From NCBI GenBank assembly GCA_963724695.1, contig CAVRVW010000003.1:1002660-1066659 (forward strand): a stretch of DNA of 64,000 nucleotides. Direction: 5' to 3'. The notes below the pieces were generated by a model that ran no database searches, had not been told where the DNA came from, and saw only the letters and a list, made by a program, of their open reading frames with translations. The stretch is from CAVQFD01 sp963724695 (lineage in GTDB: Bacteria > Acidobacteriota > Vicinamibacteria > Vicinamibacterales > CAVVIG01). Positions within the stretch are counted from its first letter, which is position 1. Every line of letters starts with the position of its first letter. A program made the translations under genes and the position numbers. Below are positions 9,066-18,906 of the stretch, one piece after another.

Positions 9066-9895
9066 AGCACCGCGCCTTCGCCCTTCTGCGCCACGAGCTT
9101 CTTCGACAAGTCCACGATGGCGTCGCGCCGCCTGAGCAGGCCCCGGATCTGTGCGCCCGTGAGGAGCTTGCCCACACGCTCGGTCAAATCCTTCTCCTCC
9201 AGCTTCTGGATGCCCGCAAGCAGTGACCTCGAGAACCGCGTGAGATCTGCGGGCGTTCTCGGCGTGTCGAAGGGCCGGAACGACCGGGAGTGGTCGATCA
9301 GGCGGATCTCCCAGTCCTTCGTGATGAGAATGTTGTTGAGGTGGCGATCGGTGTTGTAGATCAGGTTATCGAACAGACGCACCTTGAACATCTGCTGGTT
9401 CCAGGCTGCCGCATCAGGGGCCGTGAGCTTTTGCTTGACACGCTCGGCTTCCGGCATCATCGACTGGACCCAGAACTGCAGCGACCCGCGCTTTCCGTTG
9501 AGTATCCGTTCGACCGTGGCCGGCACCATCCCGAGTCCGATGATCTTGTCCACCTCGTAGGCCGGGATCTCCGTTCGCCAGCTGTCCTGGAAATCGATCT
9601 CGCCCTTCCCACGTTCCAGTTGTGTAAACCCCGACTTGGCATCGTCAATCGTCTTGAACAAGGCGTAGTGCTCGACGCCATCCAGCTTGAGTGTCGCCCG
9701 CTGCGGCGCCGTGACGCCCACCGGAGTGCTCCTGAGGTTGACGAGCTCGCCCTTCAAGAGAAATTGCTCGGGCGCCTCACCCTGGAAGACCTCCCTCGTT
9801 GGCGGCGCGACCACCGCCGCTTGCTGCGCGACCACCGCACTCCAGGACCACAGACTCACCGCGAGCAGGACGACCGTGCACAGACGTTTTCTCAT
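9056..9895 (-). CDS. Secreted protein-kinase-fold protein B (FAM20/HipA-like motifs)
   Basis: Start ATG 9895 follows a GAGGG site and gives a signal peptide (RLCTVVLLAVSLWSWSAVVA). 279 residues. Kinase-like motifs in order: YALFKTIDDA (candidate beta-3 Lys), TEIPAYEVDKIIGLGMVPAT (helix-C Glu), LFDNLIYNTDRHLNNILI (D-R-H...N catalytic loop) and IRLIDHSRSFR (metal-binding Asp). The two conserved blocks align residue by residue with protein A at 7082-7882, so they are paralogues; this one keeps the complete DRH..N loop and is the better candidate for an active enzyme. It lies 31 bp downstream of the nucleotide-carrier-like gene on the same strand and converges on the metallophosphatase. No family name can be assigned with certainty. 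Confidence 0.6.
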   Translation of the reverse strand: MRKRLCTVVLLAVSLWSWSAVVAQQAAVVAPPTREVFQGEAPEQFLLKGELVNLRSTPVGVTAPQRATLKLDGVEHYALFKTIDDAKSGFTQLERGKGEIDFQDSWRTEIPAYEVDKIIGLGMVPATVERILNGKRGSLQFWVQSMMPEAERVKQKLTAPDAAAWNQQMFKVRLFDNLIYNTDRHLNNILITKDWEIRLIDHSRSFRPFDTPRTPADLTRFSRSLLAGIQKLEEKDLTERVGKLLTGAQIRGLLRRRDAIVDLSKKLVAQKGEGAVLYP

Positions 9896-9925
9896 TTCAC
9901 CCTCGCAATTCACCCGCAACTGCCT

Positions 9926-12900
9926 TCACCTCGTGGCGCCAGACGCGGCTGTCCGAGGCGCACCAGCGACGGCCGCCTCCGGCTCGCCCGCGCTCAAGAC
10001 GCCGCTGAAGAGTCCCTGCAATAGATCAACGTGATCGGTCAGCACATCGAACAGGTCGTCGCGCTCGATCCGGAGCGCCCGTCCCGTTTGGGTCACCGTC
10101 GAGCGCCGGCCGAGCGGCACGCCGGCGAGGGTCTCGGCCAGGCCAATCGTGCAGCCGGGCCCGACGATTCGCTCTTCTGTTCGGTCGCCCTCGAGCATCA
10201 CCTCGCCCGCCAGGATGTGATACACGGCGGGGCCGTCGGTCTCGGCGAACAACACGCGTCCGGCCGTGAGCTCGATTTCCCGCGTAATCGTGACCAGGTC
10301 GAGCAGCTGGCCGACCGTCGCCCGCCGAAGGAGCGGATTCTGTCGCAGCAACAGCACGATTTCGATGGGCTGCGGAGACGGGCCGCGTGGGATCGCGGCG
10401 CCCGCCGGCGGCGCGTAAACCACGCGCCAAGGCTGCATTTTCGGCCGATCGAGGAGCATGCGGAACAGTCCCTGCGCCAGGACGACGTTGTCCGACAGCA
10501 TCGTCAGGAAGTCGCTCCCGTCGAGCGCCAGCGTCACGGCGCGGTCGACGGCCCTGGTCGGTGCGTCCGAGCGGCGCACCTTCCAGCACCTCCTCGAAGG
10601 CGAGGGCATGGGCGCGGCGACCTCGCGCGGCGCGTCCTCGCCGCCGACAGCTGCACATCGCCCTCGAGCAGGAACTGGACGTCGGTGGCCGGCGTGCCCT
10701 CGCGGCCAATCTCGCGGCCCGCCTCGTGACGTCGACTGCCGGCCCGCGCCGGCAATGCGGAAGAGCTCGTCCACCGAGACGAAGTCGAACACCGGAATGG
10801 CACGCAGCCGATCTGCCAGCTCGACGACGGGCAGCGGCTCGGTCCATGGAACGCGGCGCATCTCCGACAGCCGATGCGCTGGCGAGCGCCCACTCCGCGG
10901 CCTCGAACGCAAAATCGTGTGCCGGCCGCTGTGCGACCGAGTACTCGAGATCGTCGGCGAGCGACCAGAGGCGGCGCTGCTCGACGAAATGGATGGCCGA
11001 CGCGGCGACGACCGGATCGTCGTCGTGCACGAGCTGCGCGAGCGTGTCTTCGAGGTCGCGCGGCCGGGTCTTGAGGACGCTGTTCGCGTGGCGCACCTTC
11101 TCGGCCAGCGGCATGTCGTCGATGATCGGCATCACCCGCTTGCGGACGGGCCCGTCAGCAGGTTGTCGAGATACTCGACGGCGCCGGCGCGCGCGCGGCC
11201 GTCGGGCTGCTCGATCGCGTAGCGCGCCGCGGCGACGTCCTTCCAGGGATAGAGCAGCCCGAGCAGGCGGTAGATGCGGTCGAGCGTGCGCTCCAGCTTG
11301 TCGTCGAGGGCGCGGACGAGCAACGATCGAGACGCGCCGGCATCGCGCGTGACGATGTTGTAGCGGAGCGTCAGGTAGGTGTAGTAGCGGGCCTCTCCTT
11401 GAGGACGAGCGCTTCGATCGGCGGCGCGCGGAACGCGAGCTCCGGATGATCGCGACGCAGCGCGCTCGATCGCGTCGATGACCTTGTAGCGCAGGAATCC
11501 GTCCGGCTCGTCGAGGGCGCCGAGCAGCGCGTCCATCGACGCTCGTGCCGGGATCCGCGCCAGCGTCGCGGGAATGTGCCGGCGCACCCAGCGCTGCTCG
11601 TCGCGATCCTGCAGGAAGTGGACGAGCGGGCCGAGCACGTCCTCGCCGTAGCTGACGAGCGTGTCGCGCGCGGCGCTCTTCAGCACGCGGTGGCCGAGCA
11701 GCGACACGAGCGCCGGCACGAAGAGCGCGTCGCTCGCTCCCATGCGGCGCCCAGCTCTGCACGCTGCGATCGCCTCGCGCGCGACGTCGACGTCGCGGTC
11801 GTGAATGAGCGGAATCAGCAGCGAGCGGAACGACGGGTTCGGATGTGCGCGAGCGCGGCGGCGGCTTCGCGGCGCGCGCCGGCGGCGCGCGTCGCGCGTG
11901 TCGTCGATCAGCCGCGCAGAGCGCGCTTCGGCGGCGTCCGCGTCGGCCTCGTCGCCCGAGTCGGCCAGCTCCACCGCCGCCGTCACCGCCACGCGCGGGT
12001 CCGGATCGTCGAGATGAGCGCCGCATCAGCGTCGACACGTCCTCCTTGCGCAGCGCCGCCAGCGCCCGCACCGCCGCCGCGCGCACGTCGGCGTCGTCGT
12101 CCTTCAGCATGCGCTCGACCGCCGGGCATCCAGCCGCCCGGCGCCGCGGGCCGCGCCGCCTCGAGCGCGACGAGCGCCCGCGCCCGCACGCCGGGCGATT
12201 CGTGATGCAGCAGCAGCGGCGTGATCAGGTGCCGCTTGTCGAGCGTCTCGAGCATCTCGATCGCGTAGAGCACGGACGCTTCGTCGGGGTTCGCCAGCTC
12301 CTCGACGAGCGTCTCGATCGTCGCCGGGTCGGCGACGTCGAGGCGCACGGTCTCCGGCGCCATCGCTCGCGCTTCGAGGCTGCGCCGGAACGCCCGCAGG
12401 TATTCGCGCCGCGCGCGCAGCGCCATGACGATCCAGAGCCGCCGTCACCGCCAGGCTCGCGTAGCTCAGCTGCTGCCAGTCGAGGCCGAGGCCCCACGGC
12501 TTGATCAGCACGAGGAGCAGCAGCGCGCCGAGCGCCTTCGCGAACCGATCGACGGTGACGTCGACGAACGGCTTCGCGCGGTGCTTCAGATCCGGCCGGC
12601 AGCGGCAGGAACAGCACTTCGCGCGTCGTCTTGTCGAGCGTGTAGCGCAGCGACGTGTCGAGCACGCGCGCCGCGGCCGGCGCCCAGAGCGCGCCGGTGA
12701 GCAGGATGACGATGGCCGTCGCGCCGAGGCTCGACCGGCAGCACCAGCAGCGCGAACGCCAGCCCGAGCGATCGATGGATCCGGCTCGGTCAGCCCGACC
12801 TGCATGACGAAGCCGACGAGCGACAGGTAGAAGGTCACCTGCGCCGAGGAACGCCGTGATGGCGTCGGTGTCCGAGGCGCCCTTGATCGCCTCCGCCGCC

Positions 12901-13667
12901 ATGTTCAGCTGCTGCTCGACGATCGCCGCGCCGATCGCGGCGAACGCGATGACCAGCGCGATGAGCTGCAGGTGCCGCGAGCCGAGCAGCAGCGGATCGC
13001 CTCGCCGCCGCCGACGCCTCGCTCCTCTCGACCGGCGTCATCGGCGGCGACCGGCTGCGCGCCGCACGATCGCCGCCACGATGACCGACGCAGAGCGGCG
13101 AGCACCGCCGCGCTCACGAGCAGCAGGTTGTCGGTGCCGACCTCGTCGACCGCGAACGCCGTGACCGCCGCGCCCATCGCGCCGCCGAGGCTCGCGCCGC
13201 CGCCGATGAAGCCGAAGAGGCGCCGCGCCTGCCGCGGATCGTAGATGTCGTTGGCGAGCGTCCAGAACTGGCTGATGAGCAGCACGCCGAGGAGCAGGCC
13301 GAAGACGTAGAAGCGCGACCGACACCCAGTCGCCGCCGACCCGGAACAGCAGCCAGAAGAGCACGAGCAGCGGCGACCTCGCCCGCCTGCGTCACCGGAA
13401 TGACCGCACCGGCGCGGCAGCCGTCGCGATCGCCCAGCTGTAGACGTGCATCAGCACGCCGATGACGACGCCCGCCGCGAGCTGCACGTACGGCAGGTTG
13501 TCGGCGCCGAGCGCGGTGATGAACTTCGACCGCGTGATCGGCTTGAGGATGTTGTACGCCGTCATCGCCAGGAACGAGTAGGCGAACATCAGCCAGCGCC
13601 GTCGCGGCCTCGCCCTCGCGCAGCGTGACCAGTCTTGCCGAACAAGCCGGGCGAGGAGCGACGTCAT
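9926..13667 (-). CDS. Npt1/Npt2-type nucleotide-transporter-like membrane protein with HEAT repeats and cNMP-binding domains, many frameshifts
   Basis: One long gene (about 1240 codons) split by a dozen or more single-base jumps. From the N-terminus: membrane carrier domain with MFAYSFLAMTAYNILKPITR and LLISQFWTLANDIYDP, RLFGFIGGGASLGGAMGA (typical of the ATP:ADP translocase-like family); a HEAT-repeat region (about 11100-12430, with repeats such as FVPALVSLLGHRVLKSAARD and GFLRYKVIDAIERA); then two cyclic-nucleotide-binding-like domains (ELADRLRAIPVFDFVSVDEL, and VLFAETDGPAVYHILAGEVM with VGPGCTIGLAETLAGVPLG). The three-part architecture is common in Acidobacteria and suggests a carrier whose activity is gated by a nucleotide. 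ATG 13667 (MTSLLARL) is the first start before the membrane region. Downstream kinase-fold gene B may be co-transcribed. Confidence 0.75.
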
Positions 13668-13826
13668 GGGATGGACATCGTCGTTGACGACAGCGACGAC
13701 TGGAAGATACCCGAGTTCCGGCGCCTGGGCAGAAGAATCTCGCCCGGTGCGCGGCCCTTGCTCCACGGCGGAAACTGTGGCCTGATGGTGCCTCGCTCGG
13801 CGCCGTGCCGACCTCTGGAAAGGACC

Positions 13827-15585
13827 ATGATGCAGGTGCACACTCGTCTGCTGGCCGCCGTCGCCAGCCTCGTGACGGTTTCGGCGCTCGTCATGGCCGC
13901 CGACTACAAGCTGACCGTCAGCCAGGATCGGCTCAATCAACGCGATGAACGAGCCGCAGAACTGGCTGCTGATGAACGGCGACTACGGCTCGACCCGCTA
14001 CTCGAAGCTCTCGCAGATCAACCGCGACAACGTGAAGAACCTGCGGATGGTCTGGGCGCTGGCGCTCGGCGGCATGCAGGACGTCGGGCAGAACGGTCCC
14101 GAGAACGAGGTCAATCCCGCTCATCGACAACGGCATCATGTACACGACCGACGGCTGGGGCACGGTCTACAAGATCGACGCCAGCAACCCGGATCAGGGC
14201 AAGTTCGTGTGGATCGCCGATGCCGCCGTCCGGCACGAGGGCAACTCGCCGCGCACGCGCGGCATCGCGCTCTGGGAAGACCGCGTCATCGCCAACCTGC
14301 CCGACGGCCGCGTGATCGCCATCGATCGCGACAACGGCGAGATCGTCTGGGACAAGGCGATCGCCGGCAAGAACGAGTTCGGCGGCTCAGGAGGAGTTCT
14401 ACACCGCGCCGCTCGTGGCCGACGGCAAGGTCCTCGTCCAGAACGGCGCCGGCGACGGCGGCACGCGCGGCTGGGTCGCCGCGCTCGACGTCAAGACCGG
14501 CGACGAGCTCTGGCGCTTCTACGTCGTGCCGAAGCCAGGCGACCCGGGCAGCGAGACGTGGAAGGACGATCACAACGCCTGGAAGACCGGCGGCGGCGGC
14601 ATCTGGCAGACCGGCTCGTACGATCCGGCCACGAAGCTCTACATCGTCGGCACCGGCAACCCGTATCCCATCTACGATCCGCAGTTCCGCCCGGGCGACA
14701 ACCTCTACACCAATTCGGCCATCGCGCTCAACGTCGACACCGGCAAGCTGGCCTGGCACTTCCAGTACACGCCGAACGATTCGTGGGACTTCGACGAGGT
14801 CGGCGTCCACATGCTGTACGACATCACGATCGACGGCGTCAATGCGCAAGGTCGTCGGCCACTACGCGCGCAACGGCTTCTACTACACGCTCGATCGCGC
14901 CACCGGCAAGTTCATCAAGTCCGAGAAATACGTCAACGACCTGAACTGGACGAAGGGCATCGATCAGAAGACCGGCAAGCCGTTCGAGTACAACCCGAAG
15001 CTCGACGTTCAGCTGTACAACCCGGAGGCGCGCGCGCTTGCGCGGCGACGGGCAGAAGCGCACCTGCCCGACCTGGCACGGCGGCATCGCGCACCAGCCG
15101 CTCGCCTTCAACCCGATCAAGAACATCGCCTACGGCGTCGGCACCGAAGGCTGCTTCTCGCAGAACGGCGCGGCCGTCGCGTCACTCGGGCCAGGACGGC
15201 GGCGTCGAACAACAAGGCCGAGCGAGCCGCGGAAGTACAGCAGCGATCTCGTACTACGGCGCGGTCACGGCGTTCGACGCGCTCAACCACAAGGTGCTGG
15301 CGAAGGTCGTCGACCGACATCGAGATTCGTTCCGGTGTCACGGCGACGGCCGGCGGCCTCGTCTTCAGCGCGCTGCAGGACGGCTGGGTCGTGGCCTACA
15401 ACGACGAGACGCTCGAAGAACTCTGGCGCTTCAACCTCGGCACGCCGCTCAAGGGCTCGCCGGTGACCTACGCCATCGGGCCGAAGCAGTATCTGGCCGT
15501 GCAGACGAGCGGCCGGCACCTGCACCCGGTGAAGTTCGACAACCTCGAGAACTCGAGCTATCTGTTCGTGTTCGCGCTGAACTAG
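13827..15585 (+). CDS. PQQ-dependent alcohol dehydrogenase-type quinoprotein, frameshifted
   Basis: Start ATG 13827 (or the adjacent ATG 13830) follows an AGGA site and gives a signal peptide (LLAAVASLVTVSALVMAADY), so the enzyme is periplasmic. Quinoprotein propeller motifs: WLLMNGDYGSTRYSKLSQIN near the N-terminus, TRGIALWEDRVIANLPDGRV, GWVAALDVKTGDELWRFYVV, GTGNPYPIYDPQFRPGDNLY, WHFQYTPNDSWDFDEVG and GGLVFSALQDGWVVAYN at the C-terminus. Members oxidise alcohols or similar substrates with PQQ and pass electrons to cytochrome c. Eight single-base insertions (near 13935, 14114, 14389, 14844, 15041, 15189, 15252 and 15313) break the frame, and dropping one base at each restores the family sequence. 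A cytochrome c gene converges on it and could be its electron acceptor. Confidence 0.85.
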
Positions 15586-15634
15586 AGGGACTCACGCTTA
15601 GGCTCAGGTCAGCTCGAGGCCTGACACCGGAAGG

Positions 15635-15659
15635 GAGGTGGCGCGGTCAGCGCCACCTC
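15635..15659. terminator. Perfect hairpin between convergent genes, likely bidirectional terminator
   Basis: A 10-bp perfect inverted repeat (GAGGTGGCGC, loop GGTCA, GCGCCACCTC) sits 50 bp after the PQQ dehydrogenase stop and runs into the stop codon of the convergent cytochrome gene. There is no clear T-run on either side, so intrinsic termination is inferred only from position and stem strength. Confidence 0.5.
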
Positions 15660-16212
15660 ACTTCGGAAATTCGCTGCAGACGTCGACGTCGCTGCCCCAG
15701 AACTCCACGCACTTCGCGTGATCCATCGGGCCTTTCCCGATCACCTTGTCGAACAGGAAGTCGGCGATCATCTCGATCTCGCGCGGCTGCAGCGTCGCCG
15801 GCGGATCGGGCAGCGCCAGGCCGTTCTTCTTCAGATCCGCCATCGTCGTTCCGTTGCACCGCGCGGCGTCGGTGTAGGCGAGACGGTCGAACGCGGGCAT
15901 GCCCCGCCCGGGGCGGCCGCACTTGATCGCGTTGATGATGCCGGCCCGGCCGAGCCGCGTCGTGCGCAGGTTCGCGCCGTCGGGCATCTGCGTGTCCATC
16001 TTGCGGCCGTCGGCCGCCCAGCCGTGGCACGTCTGGCAGTCGGCCTTCGGGCGATAGATGCGCATCCCTTCCGCGACGTCCTGCGGGTCCGCCGCCGACG
16101 GCTGGCCTCCCGGCGGCGGGGCGGCGACGAGCAGCCCCCCGAGCAGAACCGTCACCGCCGAGATCACGGCCGAGTGCCGCCAGCGTCTCGCCCGGCGTCT
16201 TGCGGCGTTCAT
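15658..16212 (-). CDS. Periplasmic class I-type cytochrome c
   Basis: 184 residues from ATG 16212, chosen because a strong GGAGG ribosome site lies just upstream and a signal peptide follows (HSAVISAVTVLLGGLLVAAP). Haem c motif CQTCHGW with a distal Met region (RGMPAFDRL). Two more cysteine pairs (KCGRPG/RCNGT and KCVEFW/VDVCSEF) may form disulfides. The protein converges on the PQQ dehydrogenase gene, and a soluble cytochrome c is the usual electron acceptor of such quinoproteins, so a joint role is likely. The open frame continues upstream to 16308, but that part crosses the suspected assembly junction and is not native. Confidence 0.82.
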   Translation of the reverse strand: MNAARRRARRWRHSAVISAVTVLLGGLLVAAPPPGGQPSAADPQDVAEGMRIYRPKADCQTCHGWAADGRKMDTQMPDGANLRTTRLGRAGIINAIKCGRPGRGMPAFDRLAYTDAARCNGTTMADLKKNGLALPDPPATLQPREIEMIADFLFDKVIGKGPMDHAKCVEFWGSDVDVCSEFPK

Positions 16213-16330
16213 CCTGCCTCCTGTCACCGTCAGGCTCGTGGCGGTTTTTAGATCGCTGTAGCACGTAGACCACGTACCCGGTCCGAGGTCAGCGAGGTGG
16301 CAGCGCAAAACTCAGGATCAGGTCGCCGCC
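16213..16330. other. Left junction: acidobacterial-type to actinobacterial-type sequence
   Basis: To the left is the cytochrome gene and its ribosome site. To the right, from about 16300, the sequence reads as the start of an actinobacterial PH-domain membrane protein whose first residues look garbled. The exact break cannot be placed. No insertion sequence, integrase, tRNA or direct repeat is visible at the join. This is best explained as an assembly join, paired with the abrupt break inside 23S rRNA at 23292. Confidence 0.65.
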
Positions 16331-17944
16331 TCTGCGCCCCCGATCGCCGCCTCCCGACGATCCGCCGCCGCCACCTTGGGGCTGGATCGGCCTGCTCGCC
16401 GTCGCCTGGGTCTGGGGCCAGAACTGGCTTGAGGACATCGTCGTCGCCGTCGAGGATCCCGGTGGCTACGGCGCCCCGCCCGTGGAGGGGATGCCGTTCA
16501 TCGGCGGCCTCGCCTGGCTGCTGATGGCAGGCGGGGCCGTCCTGCTGCTGGTCGCGCTCTCCTTCTTCCTCTCCTGGCGCTTCACCAAATATCAGGTGAC
16601 CGGCCAGCACGTGAACGTGAACAGCGGAGTCGTTTTCCGCCGCCAACGGCAGGCCCGGATCGACAGGGTCCAGGCCATCGACATCGTCCAGCCGCTGCTG
16701 GCGCGCATCTTCGGCCTGGCCGAGCTCAAGTTCGAGGTCGGCCGACGCGGGCCAGACCGCCATGAGCCTGGCCTTCCTCAGGCTTGACGAGGCCAAGCGG
16801 CTGCGCAACCTGATCCTGGCCCGCGCCGCAGGGCTGCGGCCCGGCCCGACCGGGCCCGCTGCCGTCGGACCCGCCGCACCGGCACCTTTCCTGCCGCCGC
16901 CGTCCGCGCCGGCACCTGCGGCATCGGCGCCGTGCCCGGCCGGCACCGGTCGGCAGGCGCTTTGACGCGGCGTCTACGGGCTCCGGCGCGCCTTCCGCGC
17001 CGGAGCCGGCAGCCGGCGTCGTGCCCGCCGCGGACGCCACCGAGGCGCCGGAGCGGGTGGTCGCGACCGTCCCGGTCGGGAGGCTGGTCGGCTCGATGAT
17101 TTGCCGGCCGTTGACCGTCAGCGTCGCGGTGCTGATCGTCGGCGGATGGCCGTACAGCAGCCGCTCCTCGAGGGCGGCATCAGCCCGCTGGTGGTGCTGC
17201 CGTTCCTGCTGGGCGCGGCCGGGGCACTGTGGAAGGGGTTTTCCAACGGCTTCAACTTCCGGGCGGCGGCCAGCCCCGACGGGCTGAGGATGGGCTACGG
17301 GCTGCTGGACACCCGGCACCAGACCGTCCCGCCGGGACGGGTGCAGGCCGTGGAGATCCGGCGGCCGCTGCTGTGGCGGCCGTTCGGCTGGTACCGGGCC
17401 GCTCTACGTGACGTCCTCGCCCGCTACGCGGGTCGGCGGTGCCGGCGGCGAGGAACGCTCCACCGTCCTGCCGGTGGGCACCTTCGCGGATGTGCTCGCG
17501 GTCCTTTCCGTGGTGCTGCCGGACCCCGGCACCGCCCGGCCGTTGGAACTGGTCTCCGCCGGCATCAACGGCAGCGGCGACGCCGAGGGCTTCCGCACCA
17601 CGCCCCGGCGTGCCAAGGCGCTGGCGCCGCTGGCCTGGCGCCGGCAGGGCTTCGCGCTCACGGACACCGCGCTGTTCGCCCGCACCGGGGTGCTGGGCCG
17701 GGCGCTGGCGATCGTCCCGCACGAGCGCACCCAGGGGATCGCCCTCCATCAGGGGCCGCTGGCCCGCCGCTTCGGCGTGTGCGACGTGCGCCTGGCCACC
17801 ACGGCGGGGCCGGTGGCGCCGCGGGTGGTCCAAGCGGACGTGGAGGCGGCCCGGGAACCGTCCCTTGAGCAGGCGGACCGTGCGGCGAAGGCACGGCACC
17901 GCAACGACCGCGACCACTGGTTCGAGGAGGATCGCCATGGCTAA
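16290..17944 (+). CDS. PH-domain (bPH_2, YdbT-like) membrane protein, actinobacterial, frameshifted
   Basis: Reassembled across four frame jumps (near 16740, 16960, 17165 and 17405). The order is a transmembrane hairpin (GWIGLLAVAWVWGQNWLEDI, then LAWLLMAGGAVLLLVALSFF), a first bPH_2 block (WRFTKYQVTGQHVNVNSGVV, RQARIDRVQAIDIVQPLLAR), a Pro/Ala linker, more membrane segments (PLTVSVAVLIVGGWP, SPLVVLPFLLGAAGALWKGF), a second block (GLLDTRHQTVPPGRVQAVEI) and a third (FARTGVLGRALAIVPHERTQ, GIALHQGPLARRFGVCDVRL). The three-domain layout fits YdbT proteins of Micrococcaceae. It overlaps by 8 bp the next gene, and in Arthrobacter-type genomes PH-domain genes precede DUF2520 and panC just as here. 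The start is lost at the left junction. Confidence 0.7.
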
Positions 17945-18821
17945 GCTCCGGGCGCCCTCGCGGCGTCGGAGTCATCGGCGCCGGCAAGGTCGGCGCCGTG
18001 TTGGGTGCCGCGCTGCGTGCCGCCGAGCATGCGGTGGTGGGTGTGCATGCGGTGTCCGAGGAGAATCCCGGCGAACGCGCCGAGGCGCTGCTGCCCGGCG
18101 TGCCCGTGCTGGAGATCCCGGAAATCGTCCGCCGCTCCGAAACTGGTGCTGCTGGCGGTGCCGGACGACGCCCTGGGGCCACTGGGTCAAGGACTGGCCG
18201 ATGCCGGGCACTGGCAGCCGGGCCAGATCGTGGTGCACACCGCCGGCCGCTAGGCACCGGAATCCTGGCGCCGGCGCGCGCCGCCGGCGCCATCCCGCTG
18301 GCGATCCACCCGGCGATGAGCTTCACCGGCATGAGCCTGGATCTGGCCCGGCTGCAGAGACTGCGTGTTCGGGGTTACGCCGACCGCATCGTGCTGCCGA
18401 TCGCCCAGGCCCTGGTGGTGGAGATGGGCGCGGAGTCCACGGTCATCGAGGAGCAGGACCGCGCCCGCTGTCACGCGGCCTTGCGCACGCCTCCGACCAC
18501 CTGGTCACCAGTCGCCGGCCAGGCCGCGCAGCTGCTGGCCTCGTGGGGGTCGTCGACCGGCCGGACCGGGTGCTGGGTCCGCTGATGCGGGCCCCGCTGG
18601 AGAACGCCCTCGCCTCGGGCGAAGGCGCGCTGACCGGCCCGGTCGCGCGCGGGGATGTGGGCACCGTGCTGGTCCACCGGGCCGCCCTGGAGAACGACGC
18701 CGTCCCTTTGGACGTGCGCGAGGCCTACCGTGCGTTGTCCCGAGCCACCGCGCAGCGCGCGCTGGCCCGCGGACTGCTCACCGAGGCCCAGGCCGCGGCG
18801 ATCCTCGACGCCCTGGCCTGA
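17937..18821 (+). CDS. Rossmann-like DUF2520 protein, actinobacterial, frameshifted
   Basis: ATG 17937 overlaps the preceding stop. The N-terminus, after one base correction, reads VGVIGAGKVGAVLGAALRAA, a GxGxxG NAD(P)-binding Rossmann motif. It continues with LVLLAVPDDALGPLGQGLAD, IPLAIHPAMSFTGMSLDLAR (the HPxxxF block of this family), and a C-terminal helical domain (LGPLMRAPLENALASGEGAL, GPVARGDVGTVLVHRAAL) matching DUF2520. Frame jumps are near 17965, 18135, 18245 and 18370. The family is related to ketopantoate or pyrroline-carboxylate reductase-like dehydrogenases, and its place immediately before panC supports a link with pantothenate synthesis. Exact reaction unknown. Confidence 0.75.
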   Translation: MAKLRAPSRRRSHRRRQGRRRVGCRAACRRACGGGCACGVRGESRRTRRGAAARRARAGDPGNRPPLRNWCCWRCRTTPWGHWVKDWPMPGTGSRARSWCTPPAARHRNPGAGARRRRHPAGDPPGDELHRHEPGSGPAAETACSGLRRPHRAADRPGPGGGDGRGVHGHRGAGPRPLSRGLAHASDHLVTSRRPGRAAAGLVGVVDRPDRVLGPLMRAPLENALASGEGALTGPVARGDVGTVLVHRAALENDAVPLDVREAYRALSRATAQRALARGLLTEAQAAAILDALA

Positions 18822-18906
18822 CCGGCGGCGCCCGGTGCAGGTTGGCCGAGCGCCGGTTGCCGGGGTGCGGGTCGGCCAGGTGCCGGCTGGCCTAGACTTG
18901 CCGCCG

